A DNA stretch of 24,038 nucleotides from Thermoanaerobacterales bacterium (GTDB taxonomy: Bacteria > Actinomycetota > Acidimicrobiia > Acidimicrobiales > JACDCH01): assembly GCA_017577565.1 (NCBI GenBank), contig PKRH01000048.1:1-24038 (forward strand). Reading direction: 5' to 3'. Every line of letters begins with the position of its first letter. The first letter of the stretch is position 1. Below are positions 6,020-17,889 of this stretch, one piece after another. Position numbers and translations under genes: made by a program. Below the pieces are notes generated by a model. The model was not told the DNA's origin. It saw nothing but the letters and a program-made list of their open reading frames with translations, and searched no databases.

Positions 6020-8224
6020 TCAGCGGCCGGCGGGCACGAGCCAGCGCACCGCGAGCGGCGGCAGGGTGAGCACCGCCGAGTCGGGCTGGCCCTGCCAGGG
6101 CGTGCCGTCGGTCGTGACCTCGGGCTGCACGACGCCGCTGCCGCCCCAGCGCTCCTCGTCGGTGTTGAGCACGTCGACCCAGCGGCCGCCCACCGGCAGG
6201 CCCAGGCGGTAGCCGTGGCGGGGCACCGGCGTCAGGTTGGCCACGCAGGCGACGACGCCGCCCCCGCCGGGCCGGGCGCCGGCGGCCGGCCCTTCCGGGC
6301 CCGAGCGCAGGAAGGCGTAGACCGAGTGCTCGCGGTCGTCGGCGTCGAGCCAGGCGAAGCCGGCCGGCGTCGTGTCGCCGGTCCACAGCGCGGGGTGCTC
6401 GACCTCCAGCCGGTTCAGCTCCCGCAGCAGGTCGCGCACGCCGGCGTGCATCGGGTCGGCGAGCAGGAACCAGTCGATCTCCCGGTCGTGGCTCCACTCC
6501 CGCTCCTGGGCCATCTCGGCGCCCATGAACAGCAGCTGCTTGCCGGGGTGGGACCACATCCAGGCGTACAGGGCCCGCAGGTTGGCGAAGCGCTGCCAGC
6601 GGTCCCCGGGCATCTTGCCGAGCAGCGAGCCCTTCATGTGCACGACCTCGTCGTGGCTGAGGGGCAGCACGAAGTTCTCGCTCCAGGCGTAGGTCAGCCC
6701 GAAGGTCAGCAGGTCGTGGTGCCACTTGCGGTGCACGGGCTCCGTCGAGAAGTAGCGGAGCGTGTCGTGCATCCAGCCCATGTTCCACTTCTGGCTGAAC
6801 CCCAGCCCGCCGGCGTCGACCGGCCGGGACACGCCGCCCCAGGCCGTCGACTCCTCCGCGACCGTCAGCACGCCGGGCAGGTCGCGGTGCAGGACGGTGT
6901 TCAGCTCCTGCAGGAAGGCGATGGCCTCCAGGTTCTCCCGCCCGCCGAACCGGTTGGGCACCCACTCGCCCTCCCGCCGGGAGTAGTCGAGGTAGAGCAT
7001 CGAGGCGACGGCGTCGACCCGCAGGCCGTCGACGTGCATCTCCTCCAGCCAGAAGCGGGCGCTGGCGACGAGGAAGTTGCGCACCTCGTTGCGCCCGTAG
7101 TTGAACACCAGCGTGCCCCAGTCGGGGTGGTGCCCCTGGCGGGGGTCCTCGTGCTCGTAGAGCGCCGTGCCGTCGAACCGGGCCAGCGCCCACGCGTCCC
7201 GGGGGAAGTGGGCGGGCACCCAGTCGATGATCACGCCGACGCCCCGCTGGTGGAGGCGGTCGACGAGGGCCCGGAACCCGTCGGGGTCGCCGTGGCGGGC
7301 GGTCGGCGCGAAGTAGCTCGTGACCTGGTAGCCCCACGACGGCACGTAGGGGTGCTCGGTGGGCGGCAGCAGCTCGACGTGGGTGAAGCCCAGGTCGGTG
7401 ACGTGGTCGGCCAGCTTGTCGGCCAGCTCCTCGTAGGTGGGCAGGCGCCCGTCGGGGTGGCGCATCCACGAGCCGAGGTGGACCTCGTAGACCGCCATGC
7501 GCTCGTCCCACGGCCGCGAGGCCGCCCGCCGGGCCATCCACTCGTCGTCGCCCCAGGTGTACGAGGAGCGGAACACGACGCTGGCGTTGGCCGGCGGCAC
7601 CTCGGTGGCCCGGGCCAGCGGGTCGGCCCGCAGCGTCGTCGACCCGTCGGCGCCGACGACCTCGAACTTGTAGCGGTGGCCGGGGCGGGCCTCGGGCACG
7701 AAGATCTCCCACACCCCGGAGGCGCCGAGGGCCCGCATCGGGTGGGCGCGGCCGTCCCACCCGTTCCAGTCGCCGACCACCCGCACGGCCCGGGCGTTGG
7801 GCGCCCACACGGCGAAGGCCGTGCCCTCGACGTCCTGGTGGACGCGGTGGTTGGCGCCCAGCACGGTCCACAGGCGCTGGTGGCGGCCCTCGCCGATGAG
7901 GTGGAGGTCGAGCTCGCCCAGCGTCGGCCAGAACGACCAGGGCTCGACCACCGTGTGCGTGCCGCCGCCCTCCCACTCGTAGGTCACCCGGTACCCCGGG
8001 GCCGGGGCGCCGGCCAGGCGGACCTCGAAGACGCCGGCGTCGTGGACCCGGCGCATGGGGCGGCCGTCGAGGGTGGCCGCCGAGGCGCCGGGCCGCCACG
8101 CCCGCACGACGACGCCCTCGCCGTCCCGATGGACGCCGAGGACCTGGTGGGGGTCCCGGCAGGTGCCGGAGACCAGCGCGTGGACGGCGGCGGCCACCTG
8201 GCCCCCGTGGTCGGTGGCGGTCAC
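6020..8224 (-). CDS. glgB: 1,4-alpha-glucan branching enzyme
   Basis: GlgB (734 residues) cuts alpha-1,4-glucan chains and re-attaches them by alpha-1,6 bonds, making branched glycogen. The family layout is complete: an extra N-terminal carbohydrate-binding module (about 15-105), the CBM48 domain (about 125-215, FAVWAPNARAVRVVGDWNGW), the GH13 barrel and a C-terminal beta domain. The catalytic residues are visible as Asp404 in LRVDAVASMLYLDYSR, Glu458 in VAEESTAWGGVSRP and Asp525 in PLSHDEVVH. The GTG start overlaps the TGA of the maltokinase gene (GTGA, 8221-8224), so the two are translationally coupled. This places branching directly after maltose-1-phosphate formation in the GlgE route. 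Confidence 0.97.
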   Translation of the reverse strand: MTATDHGGQVAAAVHALVSGTCRDPHQVLGVHRDGEGVVVRAWRPGASAATLDGRPMRRVHDAGVFEVRLAGAPAPGYRVTYEWEGGGTHTVVEPWSFWPTLGELDLHLIGEGRHQRLWTVLGANHRVHQDVEGTAFAVWAPNARAVRVVGDWNGWDGRAHPMRALGASGVWEIFVPEARPGHRYKFEVVGADGSTTLRADPLARATEVPPANASVVFRSSYTWGDDEWMARRAASRPWDERMAVYEVHLGSWMRHPDGRLPTYEELADKLADHVTDLGFTHVELLPPTEHPYVPSWGYQVTSYFAPTARHGDPDGFRALVDRLHQRGVGVIIDWVPAHFPRDAWALARFDGTALYEHEDPRQGHHPDWGTLVFNYGRNEVRNFLVASARFWLEEMHVDGLRVDAVASMLYLDYSRREGEWVPNRFGGRENLEAIAFLQELNTVLHRDLPGVLTVAEESTAWGGVSRPVDAGGLGFSQKWNMGWMHDTLRYFSTEPVHRKWHHDLLTFGLTYAWSENFVLPLSHDEVVHMKGSLLGKMPGDRWQRFANLRALYAWMWSHPGKQLLFMGAEMAQEREWSHDREIDWFLLADPMHAGVRDLLRELNRLEVEHPALWTGDTTPAGFAWLDADDREHSVYAFLRSGPEGPAAGARPGGGGVVACVANLTPVPRHGYRLGLPVGGRWVDVLNTDEERWGGSGVVQPEVTTDGTPWQGQPDSAVLTLPPLAVRWLVPAGR

Positions 8225-9585
8225 GGCGTCGGGCTGAGCGCCCGCTGCACGGCGGACGCGGGGATGTCGACCATGTCCGGGCGGTGCGCCAGCTCGTAGA
8301 GCACCTCGTAGACGGCCTTGTCCAGGGCGAAGGCCCGCAGCACGTCCTCCCGGTCCCGGTGGCTGGCCGGCAGCAGGCCCTCGACGCCCTCGACGCTGTG
8401 GTAGCCGTCGAGGAACGCCTCGACGGCCCGGGCCTCCCAGGCGGAGGCCAGGTCGACCAGCTCGATGTCCATGTCGCGGCCCCGCTCGGCCAGCGCGGTG
8501 CGGGCGGCGTAGTGGAACGACCGCACCATCCCGGCCACGTCCCGCAGCGGCGAGGACACGACCGTCCGCTCGCTCGGCGGGCGGGCGGGCTCGCCCTCGA
8601 AGTCGAGGACGAACCAGCCGGCGTCGGCGAGCAGGAACTGGCCGAGGTGCAGGTCGCCGTGGATGCGGAAGGCCGGGCCCGGGTCCTCGACGGCGAGCAG
8701 CTCCCGCAGCGTCGCCTCGACCGCCGCGGTGTCGATGAGCGACCGGGGGGAGACCCGCTCGCCGCCCAGGTCGACCTCCCCGCTGGGCACCCGGGCGAGC
8801 TGGGCCCGGAAGCCGTCGAGCCAGGCCGCGGGGTCGCCCTCGGTCGTGCCGAAGGCGTCGGCCATGGCCACGTGCAGGCGCCCGGTGACCACGCCGAGCG
8901 CGTGGGCCTCGGGCCGGAAGTCGCCGCCCGCGTCCTCGGGCGCGAGCCGGTTCCCGAGCATGTCCCGCAGCGACGTGTGGGCCAGGTCCCAGCCGTCGGT
9001 CGAGCCCAGGAGGTACTGGCGCACGACGGCGAGGTCGGCGTTGCCGTGGCGCAGCTCGGCCAGCTGGGGGACGACGTGGGGGAAGCCCCGGTCGCCGAGG
9101 ATCCGTGTGATCTCCACGTCGGGGTTGGGCTCGTCGTGGACCCGGCGGAAGAGCTTCAGGATGAGCCGCTCGTCGTAGACGATCGAGGTGTTCGACTGCT
9201 CGACCGGCAGCGGCCGGGCCATCTCGGCCGACTCGTCCGGCGCCACCCTGGCCAGCACCTCGAGCGCCAGCTCGGGGTCGACCAGGGCGTCGTAGAACAC
9301 CCACCCGTCGGCCTCGCCCACCGTCGAGCGCTCCTTGCCCTGCAGGAAGTCGAGGTCGCAGGGTGCGGGGCGGCCGCCGAGCACGACCTGGTAGACGGCG
9401 GTGCCGCCGTCGGCGTGGGTGGCCTCGACGAGCAGCCACGCCAGCACGGTGTCGCCCTGACGGACGTCCAGGGGCGTGATCCGCACGTCCCGGGGCGGGT
9501 CCTGGCCGGCGAACCACCGCTGCCGGGGCAGGTACGCCACCAGGAAGGGGGCCAACGTCTCGGACAGGTCGTCGAGGTGTGGCAC
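8221..9585 (-). CDS. mak: Maltokinase (ATP-dependent, makes maltose-1-phosphate)
   Basis: A 454-residue kinase of the Mak1/Pep2 family, which phosphorylates maltose to maltose-1-phosphate, the donor for GlgE. It starts with the family signature LPRQRWFAG (19-27) and a cap domain. The aminoglycoside-phosphotransferase-like catalytic parts follow: FRIHGDLHLGQFLLAD with Asp311, and VLDFEGEP with Asp328. The length matches stand-alone maltokinases, so it is not fused to TreS as in some actinobacteria. The GTG at 9585 is preceded at 6 bases by TAGGCA, a weaker version of the -10 box seen elsewhere here. Its stop overlaps the glgB start by four bases. Confidence 0.95.
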   Translation of the reverse strand: MPHLDDLSETLAPFLVAYLPRQRWFAGQDPPRDVRITPLDVRQGDTVLAWLLVEATHADGGTAVYQVVLGGRPAPCDLDFLQGKERSTVGEADGWVFYDALVDPELALEVLARVAPDESAEMARPLPVEQSNTSIVYDERLILKLFRRVHDEPNPDVEITRILGDRGFPHVVPQLAELRHGNADLAVVRQYLLGSTDGWDLAHTSLRDMLGNRLAPEDAGGDFRPEAHALGVVTGRLHVAMADAFGTTEGDPAAWLDGFRAQLARVPSGEVDLGGERVSPRSLIDTAAVEATLRELLAVEDPGPAFRIHGDLHLGQFLLADAGWFVLDFEGEPARPPSERTVVSSPLRDVAGMVRSFHYAARTALAERGRDMDIELVDLASAWEARAVEAFLDGYHSVEGVEGLLPASHRDREDVLRAFALDKAVYEVLYELAHRPDMVDIPASAVQRALSPTP

Positions 9586-9591
9586 GACACC

Positions 9592-9597
9592 TGCCTA
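9592..9597 (-). promoter_or_regulatory. Weak -10-like box before maltokinase
   Basis: TAGGCA lies 6 bases before the GTG at 9585. It matches the first two positions of TANNNT but not the final T, so this is a weaker case than the other starts. Confidence 0.3.
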
Positions 9598-9627
9598 GCA
9601 CTCCCGGCGGCCCGAGCCGACGGTTCC

Positions 9628-9642
9628 CCCGCCCCGGGCGGG
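9628..9642. terminator. Small GC hairpin after the SRPBCC gene
   Basis: CCCGCCCCGGGCGGG is self-complementary, giving a short stem with a five-base loop. It lies about 30 bases past the stop of the minus-strand gene ending at 9672 and upstream of maltokinase. There is no T-tract. It could end the kinase/SRPBCC transcript or be only GC-rich noise. Confidence 0.25.
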
Positions 9643-9671
9643 TGACCAGCGCCGACCCGCCACCCGCCGGC

Positions 9672-10259
9672 TCACCCCGGCGAGGGCTCGGCGGCCGGCT
9701 CCGCCGCGGACTCGCGCAGCGACACCGGGTGGTGGGCGGGGCGCCAGTCGACCGAGGTCGTCCGCCGGTGCACCTCGGCATCGATGCGGCGTGCCACGTC
9801 CTCGACGAACGAGGTGAGCGACTGGCGGGCCAGCCGGCGCCCGATGAGGCCGTCGCCGAAGCGCCCGACGGGGCCGAGGGGCACCGTGTAGGTGCCGGCG
9901 ACCATGAGCAGCGTCGAGCCGCCGTCGGCCGGGCTGGCCGTCAGGTGCCCCTCGAAGACCGGGAACAGCCGGTCCCGTCCGGTGGCGCGCCAGTGCAGCG
10001 GCAGCGACAGGATGGCGTCGGTCACGTGCGGCGACCCGATCGTGATCTCGACCGCCTGGCGGACGGCGCCACCGCCGCCCAGCTCGACGCCCAGGGACGA
10101 CCGGAAGCGGCGGGCCGCCCGGTCCTCGGGCGTCACGATCTCGGCCACCATCGCGCCGGGGTCGTCGGCCAGGACCTCGCGGACCTGCTCGAACGGGGCC
10201 GACATCGTGGTGGATGCTTCGATGGCGCGCTTCACCGGGGCCAGTGTGGCGATCGCCAC
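9672..10259 (-). CDS. SRPBCC-superfamily protein
   Basis: A protein of up to 195 residues with a START/SRPBCC pattern. It has an opening strand KRAIEASTTMSAPFEQVREVLADD, alternating strands (AVRQAVEITIGSP, LPLHWRATGRDRLFPVFEGHLTASP, STLLMVAGTYTVPLG) and a long C-terminal helix (LARQSLTSFVEDVARRIDAEVHRRT). The tail is Ala/Pro/Glu-rich. Ligand and role are unknown. The GTG at 10259 is used here. A GTG at 10235 would give VKRAIEAST as the N-terminus, closer to the usual family start (187 residues), and cannot be excluded. It begins 22 bases after the histidine-kinase stop on the same strand, so the two are probably one transcript. Confidence 0.78.
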   Translation of the reverse strand: MAIATLAPVKRAIEASTTMSAPFEQVREVLADDPGAMVAEIVTPEDRAARRFRSSLGVELGGGGAVRQAVEITIGSPHVTDAILSLPLHWRATGRDRLFPVFEGHLTASPADGGSTLLMVAGTYTVPLGPVGRFGDGLIGRRLARQSLTSFVEDVARRIDAEVHRRTTSVDWRPAHHPVSLRESAAEPAAEPSPG

Positions 10260-10281
10260 GGCCGCCCGGTAGGGCCGAAGG

Positions 10282-11430
<1,149 letters not shown>

Positions 11431-11436
11431 GGGGCC

Positions 11437-11442
11437 AGGGTA
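11437..11442 (-). promoter_or_regulatory. -10 box for leaderless transcription of the histidine kinase
   Basis: TACCCT on the minus strand, then GGCCCC (six bases), then GTG at 11430. No Shine-Dalgarno is present. The treS hairpin lies just upstream, so a fresh promoter here makes sense. Confidence 0.5.
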
Positions 11443-11475
11443 CGGCGGCGGCGCCGGCGGGACCGCACCCGGGCG

Positions 11476-11504
11476 CGGCGGCGGCCGCCCACCGGCCGCC
11501 GCCG
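11476..11504 (-). terminator. treS stem-loop terminator candidate (no U-tract)
   Basis: CGGCGGCGGCC (11476-11486) and GGCCGCCGCCG (11494-11504) form a perfect 11-bp stem with a 7-base loop, starting 8 bases after the treS stop. No run of T follows on the minus strand, as is common for terminator-like hairpins in GC-rich actinobacteria. The repeat could also be partly a product of base composition. Confidence 0.5.
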
Positions 11505-11512
11505 GGGGCGGC

Positions 11513-13198
<1,686 letters not shown>

Positions 13199-13242
13199 CG
13201 CGCACAGAGTTGCACACGCGAGCGACCACGGGTGCCGCCGGT

Positions 13243-13259
13243 CCCGCCGCCGCGGCGGG
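13243..13259 (-). terminator. Stem-loop between the small membrane protein and treS
   Basis: CCCGCCG and CGGCGGG form a 7-bp stem with a three-base loop, 17 bases past the stop of the small gene and about 45 bases upstream of treS. There is no T-tract. It may end the small transcript. Confidence 0.35.
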
Positions 13260-13276
13260 CGGTTTCGGCCGGTGGG

Positions 13277-13444
13277 CTAGCCGAGCAGCAGCACGAGGCC
13301 GATCGCGGCAAGGACGACGATCGCCACGACCAACCCGATGACGAGCGGGGTGCTCGAGCGCTCGGGCGGGGCCTGCCCCTCCTCCACGTAGGCCCGGAAC
13401 ATGGCCGTGTTCGCGCCCGGGTCGTCGAGTTCGTCGGGTGCCAT
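13277..13444 (-). CDS. Small single-pass membrane protein, unknown function
   Basis: A 55-residue protein between treS and the sulfatase, on the same strand as both. The N-terminal half is acidic and soluble (MAPDELDDPGANTAMFRAYVEEGQ). The C-terminal half is one transmembrane helix (PLVIGLVVAIVVLAAIGLVLLLG) that ends the protein, as in a tail-anchored or very short membrane peptide. The ANTAMFRAYVEEG stretch looks like a conserved motif of small actinobacterial proteins, but I cannot name the family. Two ATGs are possible (13453 and 13444). The inner one is chosen because TACCAT lies exactly 7 bases before it, the spacing of the other leaderless starts, and that box overlaps the outer ATG. 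The function is unknown. Confidence 0.72.
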   Translation of the reverse strand: MAPDELDDPGANTAMFRAYVEEGQAPPERSSTPLVIGLVVAIVVLAAIGLVLLLG

Positions 13445-13451
13445 GGCGGGC

Positions 13452-13457
13452 ATGGTA
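13452..13457 (-). promoter_or_regulatory. -10 box for leaderless transcription of the small membrane protein
   Basis: TACCAT on the minus strand, then GCCCGCC (seven bases), then ATG at 13444. It overlaps the alternative outer ATG at 13453 and so argues against that start. Confidence 0.5.
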
Positions 13458-13485
13458 CGCAACCCGGCCGACCGCGCGGTGGCTC

Positions 13486-15798
13486 TCACTCGTGGCGCTG
13501 CAGCTGCGCCACGGCCCGCTCGACGTCGGCACGGGACGGGCGGGGCGGCGGCGGCCCCGGCGCGATGGCCACGTGGTCGATCGTGCCGGTGAACGGGAAC
13601 GGCGGCCGGTAGGCGTCGACGACCGGCAGGCCGGCGTCGCGGCCGACGAGCAGGCGGGCGCCGCCGATCTGCCACCGGAAGGGCAGGTCGGCGGGCAGCA
13701 CGAGGCCGGCCACCTCCTCGCCGTCCACCTCGAGGCGGACCGGGCCACCGCCCGCGCCGGTGCGCTCGTAGGCGACGGCCAGCTCGTGCCGCCCCGGCGG
13801 CAGCGGGGCGGTGGCCCCGGCCACGTGGGCCTCGCCGAAGAGGCTGAAGGCGACGGCCGGCCGGCCCTCGACCACGTAGACCGCCCAGCCGTTGTTCCAG
13901 TCGCCCAGCGCGCAGACGACCCCCTCGGCGCCGCCCTCCGGCACCTCCAGCGCCGCGGTCAGGCGGAAGCCGCCGCCCATCGGGGGCAGGAAGTCCTCGG
14001 CGACCCCGCCGCCACCGGGCCGGTAGACGCCCGGCGAGGGGGCCGGGTGCGGGCGCGGCTCCATCGCCACCGCCCGCCCGACCAGGCTGTCGTCGAGCGG
14101 CAGCACCTGGTTGCGCCCGGCCTCGTGCCACCAGAGCCGCTCGAGCTCGGCCACCTTCTCGGGGTGCCGGTCGGCGAGGTCGTGGGCCTCGGCGAAGTCG
14201 CTGTCGAGGTGGAAGAGGGCCCAGCGGTCGGTGGCGAAGTCGTGGCTGCCGGGGACCCGCTCGCGCTCGACGGTGATCTGGGGGCCGACGTGGTCGGTCG
14301 TCGCCTTCCAGCCGTCGTGGACGATGGCCCGGGACCCCACGACCTCGAAGTACTGCGTCGTGCGGGGGCTGGGGGCGTCGGGGTCGGCGAAGGTCGGGCG
14401 CAGGCTGGCGCCGTCCAGGGACAGCTGGTCGACGCCGTCGACGGTGGCGGGGGGCTCGACGCCGGCGACGTCGAGCACCGTGGGCAGGACGTCGACCGCG
14501 TGGCAGAACTGGTCCCGCACGGCGCCCGCCTCGCCGGCCGGGATGCCGGCCGGCCAGTGGACGATCAGCGGGGTGCGGACGCCGCCCAGCCACGAGTACC
14601 GCTTCCACAGCCGGAACGGGCAGTTGCCCGCCCAGGCCCAGCCCCAGGCGTAGTGGTTGTAGGCCCGGGGCCCGCCCAGCTCGTCGACCCGGGCGGCCAG
14701 GGCCTCGGGGTCGTCGAGCATGTCGTGGGTGAAGAGGTGCTCGTTCAGCGACCCGTGCGGCCCGCCCTCGCCGCTCGCGCCGTTGTCGCTCAGCAGCAGG
14801 ACGAGCGTGTCGTCGAGCTGGCCGGTGGCCCGCAGGAAGTCGAGCAGCCGGCCGATCTGGGCGTCGGTGTGGGTGAGGAAGCCGGCGTAGACCTCCATCA
14901 TCCGGGCGAACACGCGCCGCTGCCCGGCCGGCAGCTCGTCCCAGGCCGGCACCCACGGCGGCCGCTCGGTCGGCGTCGTGCCCTCCGGGACGACCCCGAG
15001 CTCGAGCTGGCGGGCGAAGGTGCGGTCCCGCCAGGCCTCCCAGCCGTCGTCGAAGCGGCCCCGGTAGGCGTCGATGTACTCGGCCGGCGCCTGGTGGGGC
15101 GCGTGCATCGCCCCGGTGGCGAACCAGCACAGCCAGGGCTTGGTCGGCGTCGCCTCGTGCTGGTCCTGGATGAAGCGGATCGCCCGGTCGACGAGGTCCT
15201 CGGTCAGGTGGTAGCCGTCCTCGGGCCCGGCCGGCGGCTCGACGAAGCCGTTGTCGCAGACGAGGTCGGGCACCCACTGGTTGGTGTCGCCGTTGAGGAA
15301 CCCGTAGAAGCGCTCGAAGCCCTGGCCCAGCGGCCACTGCGTGAACGGGCCCGACGCGCTCTGCTCCCAGCGGGGCGCGAGGTGCCACTTCCCCACCGCG
15401 AAGGTGCTGTAGCCGGCGTCGCGCAGCAGGCGGGGCATCCCGGCGGCCGAGCGGGGGATGCGGCCGTCGTAGCCGGGGAAGCCGATCGGCACGTCGGCGA
15501 CGAAGCCCATGCCCACCCGGTGCTGGTTGCGGCCGGTGAGCAGGCAGGCCCGGGTGGGCGAGCACAGCGCCGTGACGTGGAAGCGGCGGTAGCGGAGACC
15601 GCCGGCGGCCAGCGCGTCGATCGCCGGGGTGTCGACGTCGCCGCCGAAGCAGCCCAGCTGGGCGAAGCCCAGGTCGTCCAACACGATGACGAGGACGTTC
15701 GGGGCGTCCGGCCCGGGGCGCGGCACCGGGGTGAACGCGGGGCGCGACTCGGCGATCGTCGGGCCGATGACGGCTCGGGCGGCGGTGGCGGCGTCCAC
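13486..15798 (-). CDS. Type I (formylglycine) arylsulfatase
   Basis: A 770-residue sulfatase that hydrolyses sulfate esters; the substrate is not predictable. The formylglycine motif CSPTR is at residues 79-83, with Cys79 the residue to be oxidised. Metal ligands are visible as Asp41-Asp42 (VLVIVLDDLGFAQLG) and Asp338-Asn339 (LLLSDNG). GKWHL (136-140) supplies the active-site Lys and His. After the sulfatase fold, about 190 C-terminal residues form a beta-rich, laminin-G/concanavalin-like domain (FRLTAALEVPEGG, LPPGRHELAVAYER, FTGTIDHVAIAP). There is no signal peptide, so it is probably cytosolic like mycobacterial AtsA. The GTG at 15798 is preceded at 8 bases by GGAGGAG. A start at 15855 would sit inside the likely -10 box and is rejected. 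Confidence 0.93.
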   Translation of the reverse strand: MDAATAARAVIGPTIAESRPAFTPVPRPGPDAPNVLVIVLDDLGFAQLGCFGGDVDTPAIDALAAGGLRYRRFHVTALCSPTRACLLTGRNQHRVGMGFVADVPIGFPGYDGRIPRSAAGMPRLLRDAGYSTFAVGKWHLAPRWEQSASGPFTQWPLGQGFERFYGFLNGDTNQWVPDLVCDNGFVEPPAGPEDGYHLTEDLVDRAIRFIQDQHEATPTKPWLCWFATGAMHAPHQAPAEYIDAYRGRFDDGWEAWRDRTFARQLELGVVPEGTTPTERPPWVPAWDELPAGQRRVFARMMEVYAGFLTHTDAQIGRLLDFLRATGQLDDTLVLLLSDNGASGEGGPHGSLNEHLFTHDMLDDPEALAARVDELGGPRAYNHYAWGWAWAGNCPFRLWKRYSWLGGVRTPLIVHWPAGIPAGEAGAVRDQFCHAVDVLPTVLDVAGVEPPATVDGVDQLSLDGASLRPTFADPDAPSPRTTQYFEVVGSRAIVHDGWKATTDHVGPQITVERERVPGSHDFATDRWALFHLDSDFAEAHDLADRHPEKVAELERLWWHEAGRNQVLPLDDSLVGRAVAMEPRPHPAPSPGVYRPGGGGVAEDFLPPMGGGFRLTAALEVPEGGAEGVVCALGDWNNGWAVYVVEGRPAVAFSLFGEAHVAGATAPLPPGRHELAVAYERTGAGGGPVRLEVDGEEVAGLVLPADLPFRWQIGGARLLVGRDAGLPVVDAYRPPFPFTGTIDHVAIAPGPPPPRPSRADVERAVAQLQRHE

Positions 15799-15806
15799 GT
15801 GCTGTG

Positions 15807-15813
15807 CTCCTCC
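15807..15813 (-). promoter_or_regulatory. Shine-Dalgarno of the sulfatase gene
   Basis: GGAGGAG on the minus strand, eight bases before the GTG at 15798. It decides the start over the in-frame upstream GTG at 15855. This gene thus looks leadered, unlike most of its neighbours. Confidence 0.6.
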
Positions 15814-15853
15814 CTCCCCGCGCCCGGCCCCCCGCCGGGCGCGGCCCGACGGC

Positions 15854-15859
15854 ACGCTA
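15854..15859 (-). promoter_or_regulatory. Candidate -10 box of the sulfatase gene
   Basis: TAGCGT on the minus strand in the 100-base gap after glgE. A start about 7 bases downstream would give a leader of about 50 bases that contains the Shine-Dalgarno. The -35 region is not recognisable. Confidence 0.35.
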
Positions 15860-15898
15860 CCCGGGTGCCACCCGCGGCGCCGCAGCCCGCCGGCCGGC

Positions 15899-17821
<1,923 letters not shown>

Positions 17822-17827
17822 GCCTAG

Positions 17828-17833
17828 AGGCTA
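17828..17833 (-). promoter_or_regulatory. -10 box for leaderless transcription of glgE
   Basis: TAGCCT on the minus strand, then CTAGGC (six bases), then GTG at 17821. Hexamer and spacing are the same as at the rhomboid gene. Confidence 0.55.
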
Positions 17834-17874
17834 CGCAGGGGCCGCGGCGTGGCGCGCCGGGGGGCCCGGGTGGC

Positions 17875-17880
17875 TACGGT
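17875..17880 (+). promoter_or_regulatory. -10 box of the alpha-glucan phosphorylase gene
   Basis: TACGGT on the plus strand, nine bases before the ATG at 17890. The leader would be zero to three bases. With the glgE box it makes a back-to-back promoter pair in 68 bases. GGCTAC occurs at 17829-17834 and 17872-17877, around these boxes. Confidence 0.45.
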
Positions 17881-17889
17881 GCGCGGACG

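Noticed and set aside
3057..8099. 1680-residue minus-strand open frame running through Mut7-C, the rhomboid, MFS and glgB regions
   Set aside because: Only its last 269 residues make sense (Mut7-C). The rest is an out-of-frame shadow of the rhomboid, MFS and GlgB genes.
4025..8299. 1424-residue plus-strand open frame antisense to the rhomboid, MFS and glgB genes
   Set aside because: Low-complexity His/Asp/Gly/Arg-rich translation and no start signal; the three minus-strand genes explain the region.
13445..13453. Outer ATG at 13453 for the small membrane protein
   Set aside because: It lies inside TACCAT, whose 7-base spacing fits the inner ATG at 13444.
15799..15855. Upstream GTG start (15855) for the sulfatase
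   Set aside because: It overlaps the likely -10 box TAGCGT and adds low-complexity residues. The GTG at 15798 has a well-spaced GGAGGAG.
17851..17858. GGCGCGCC palindrome between glgE and glgP as a regulator site
   Set aside because: Such GC palindromes are frequent at this base composition, and nothing else marks it as an operator.
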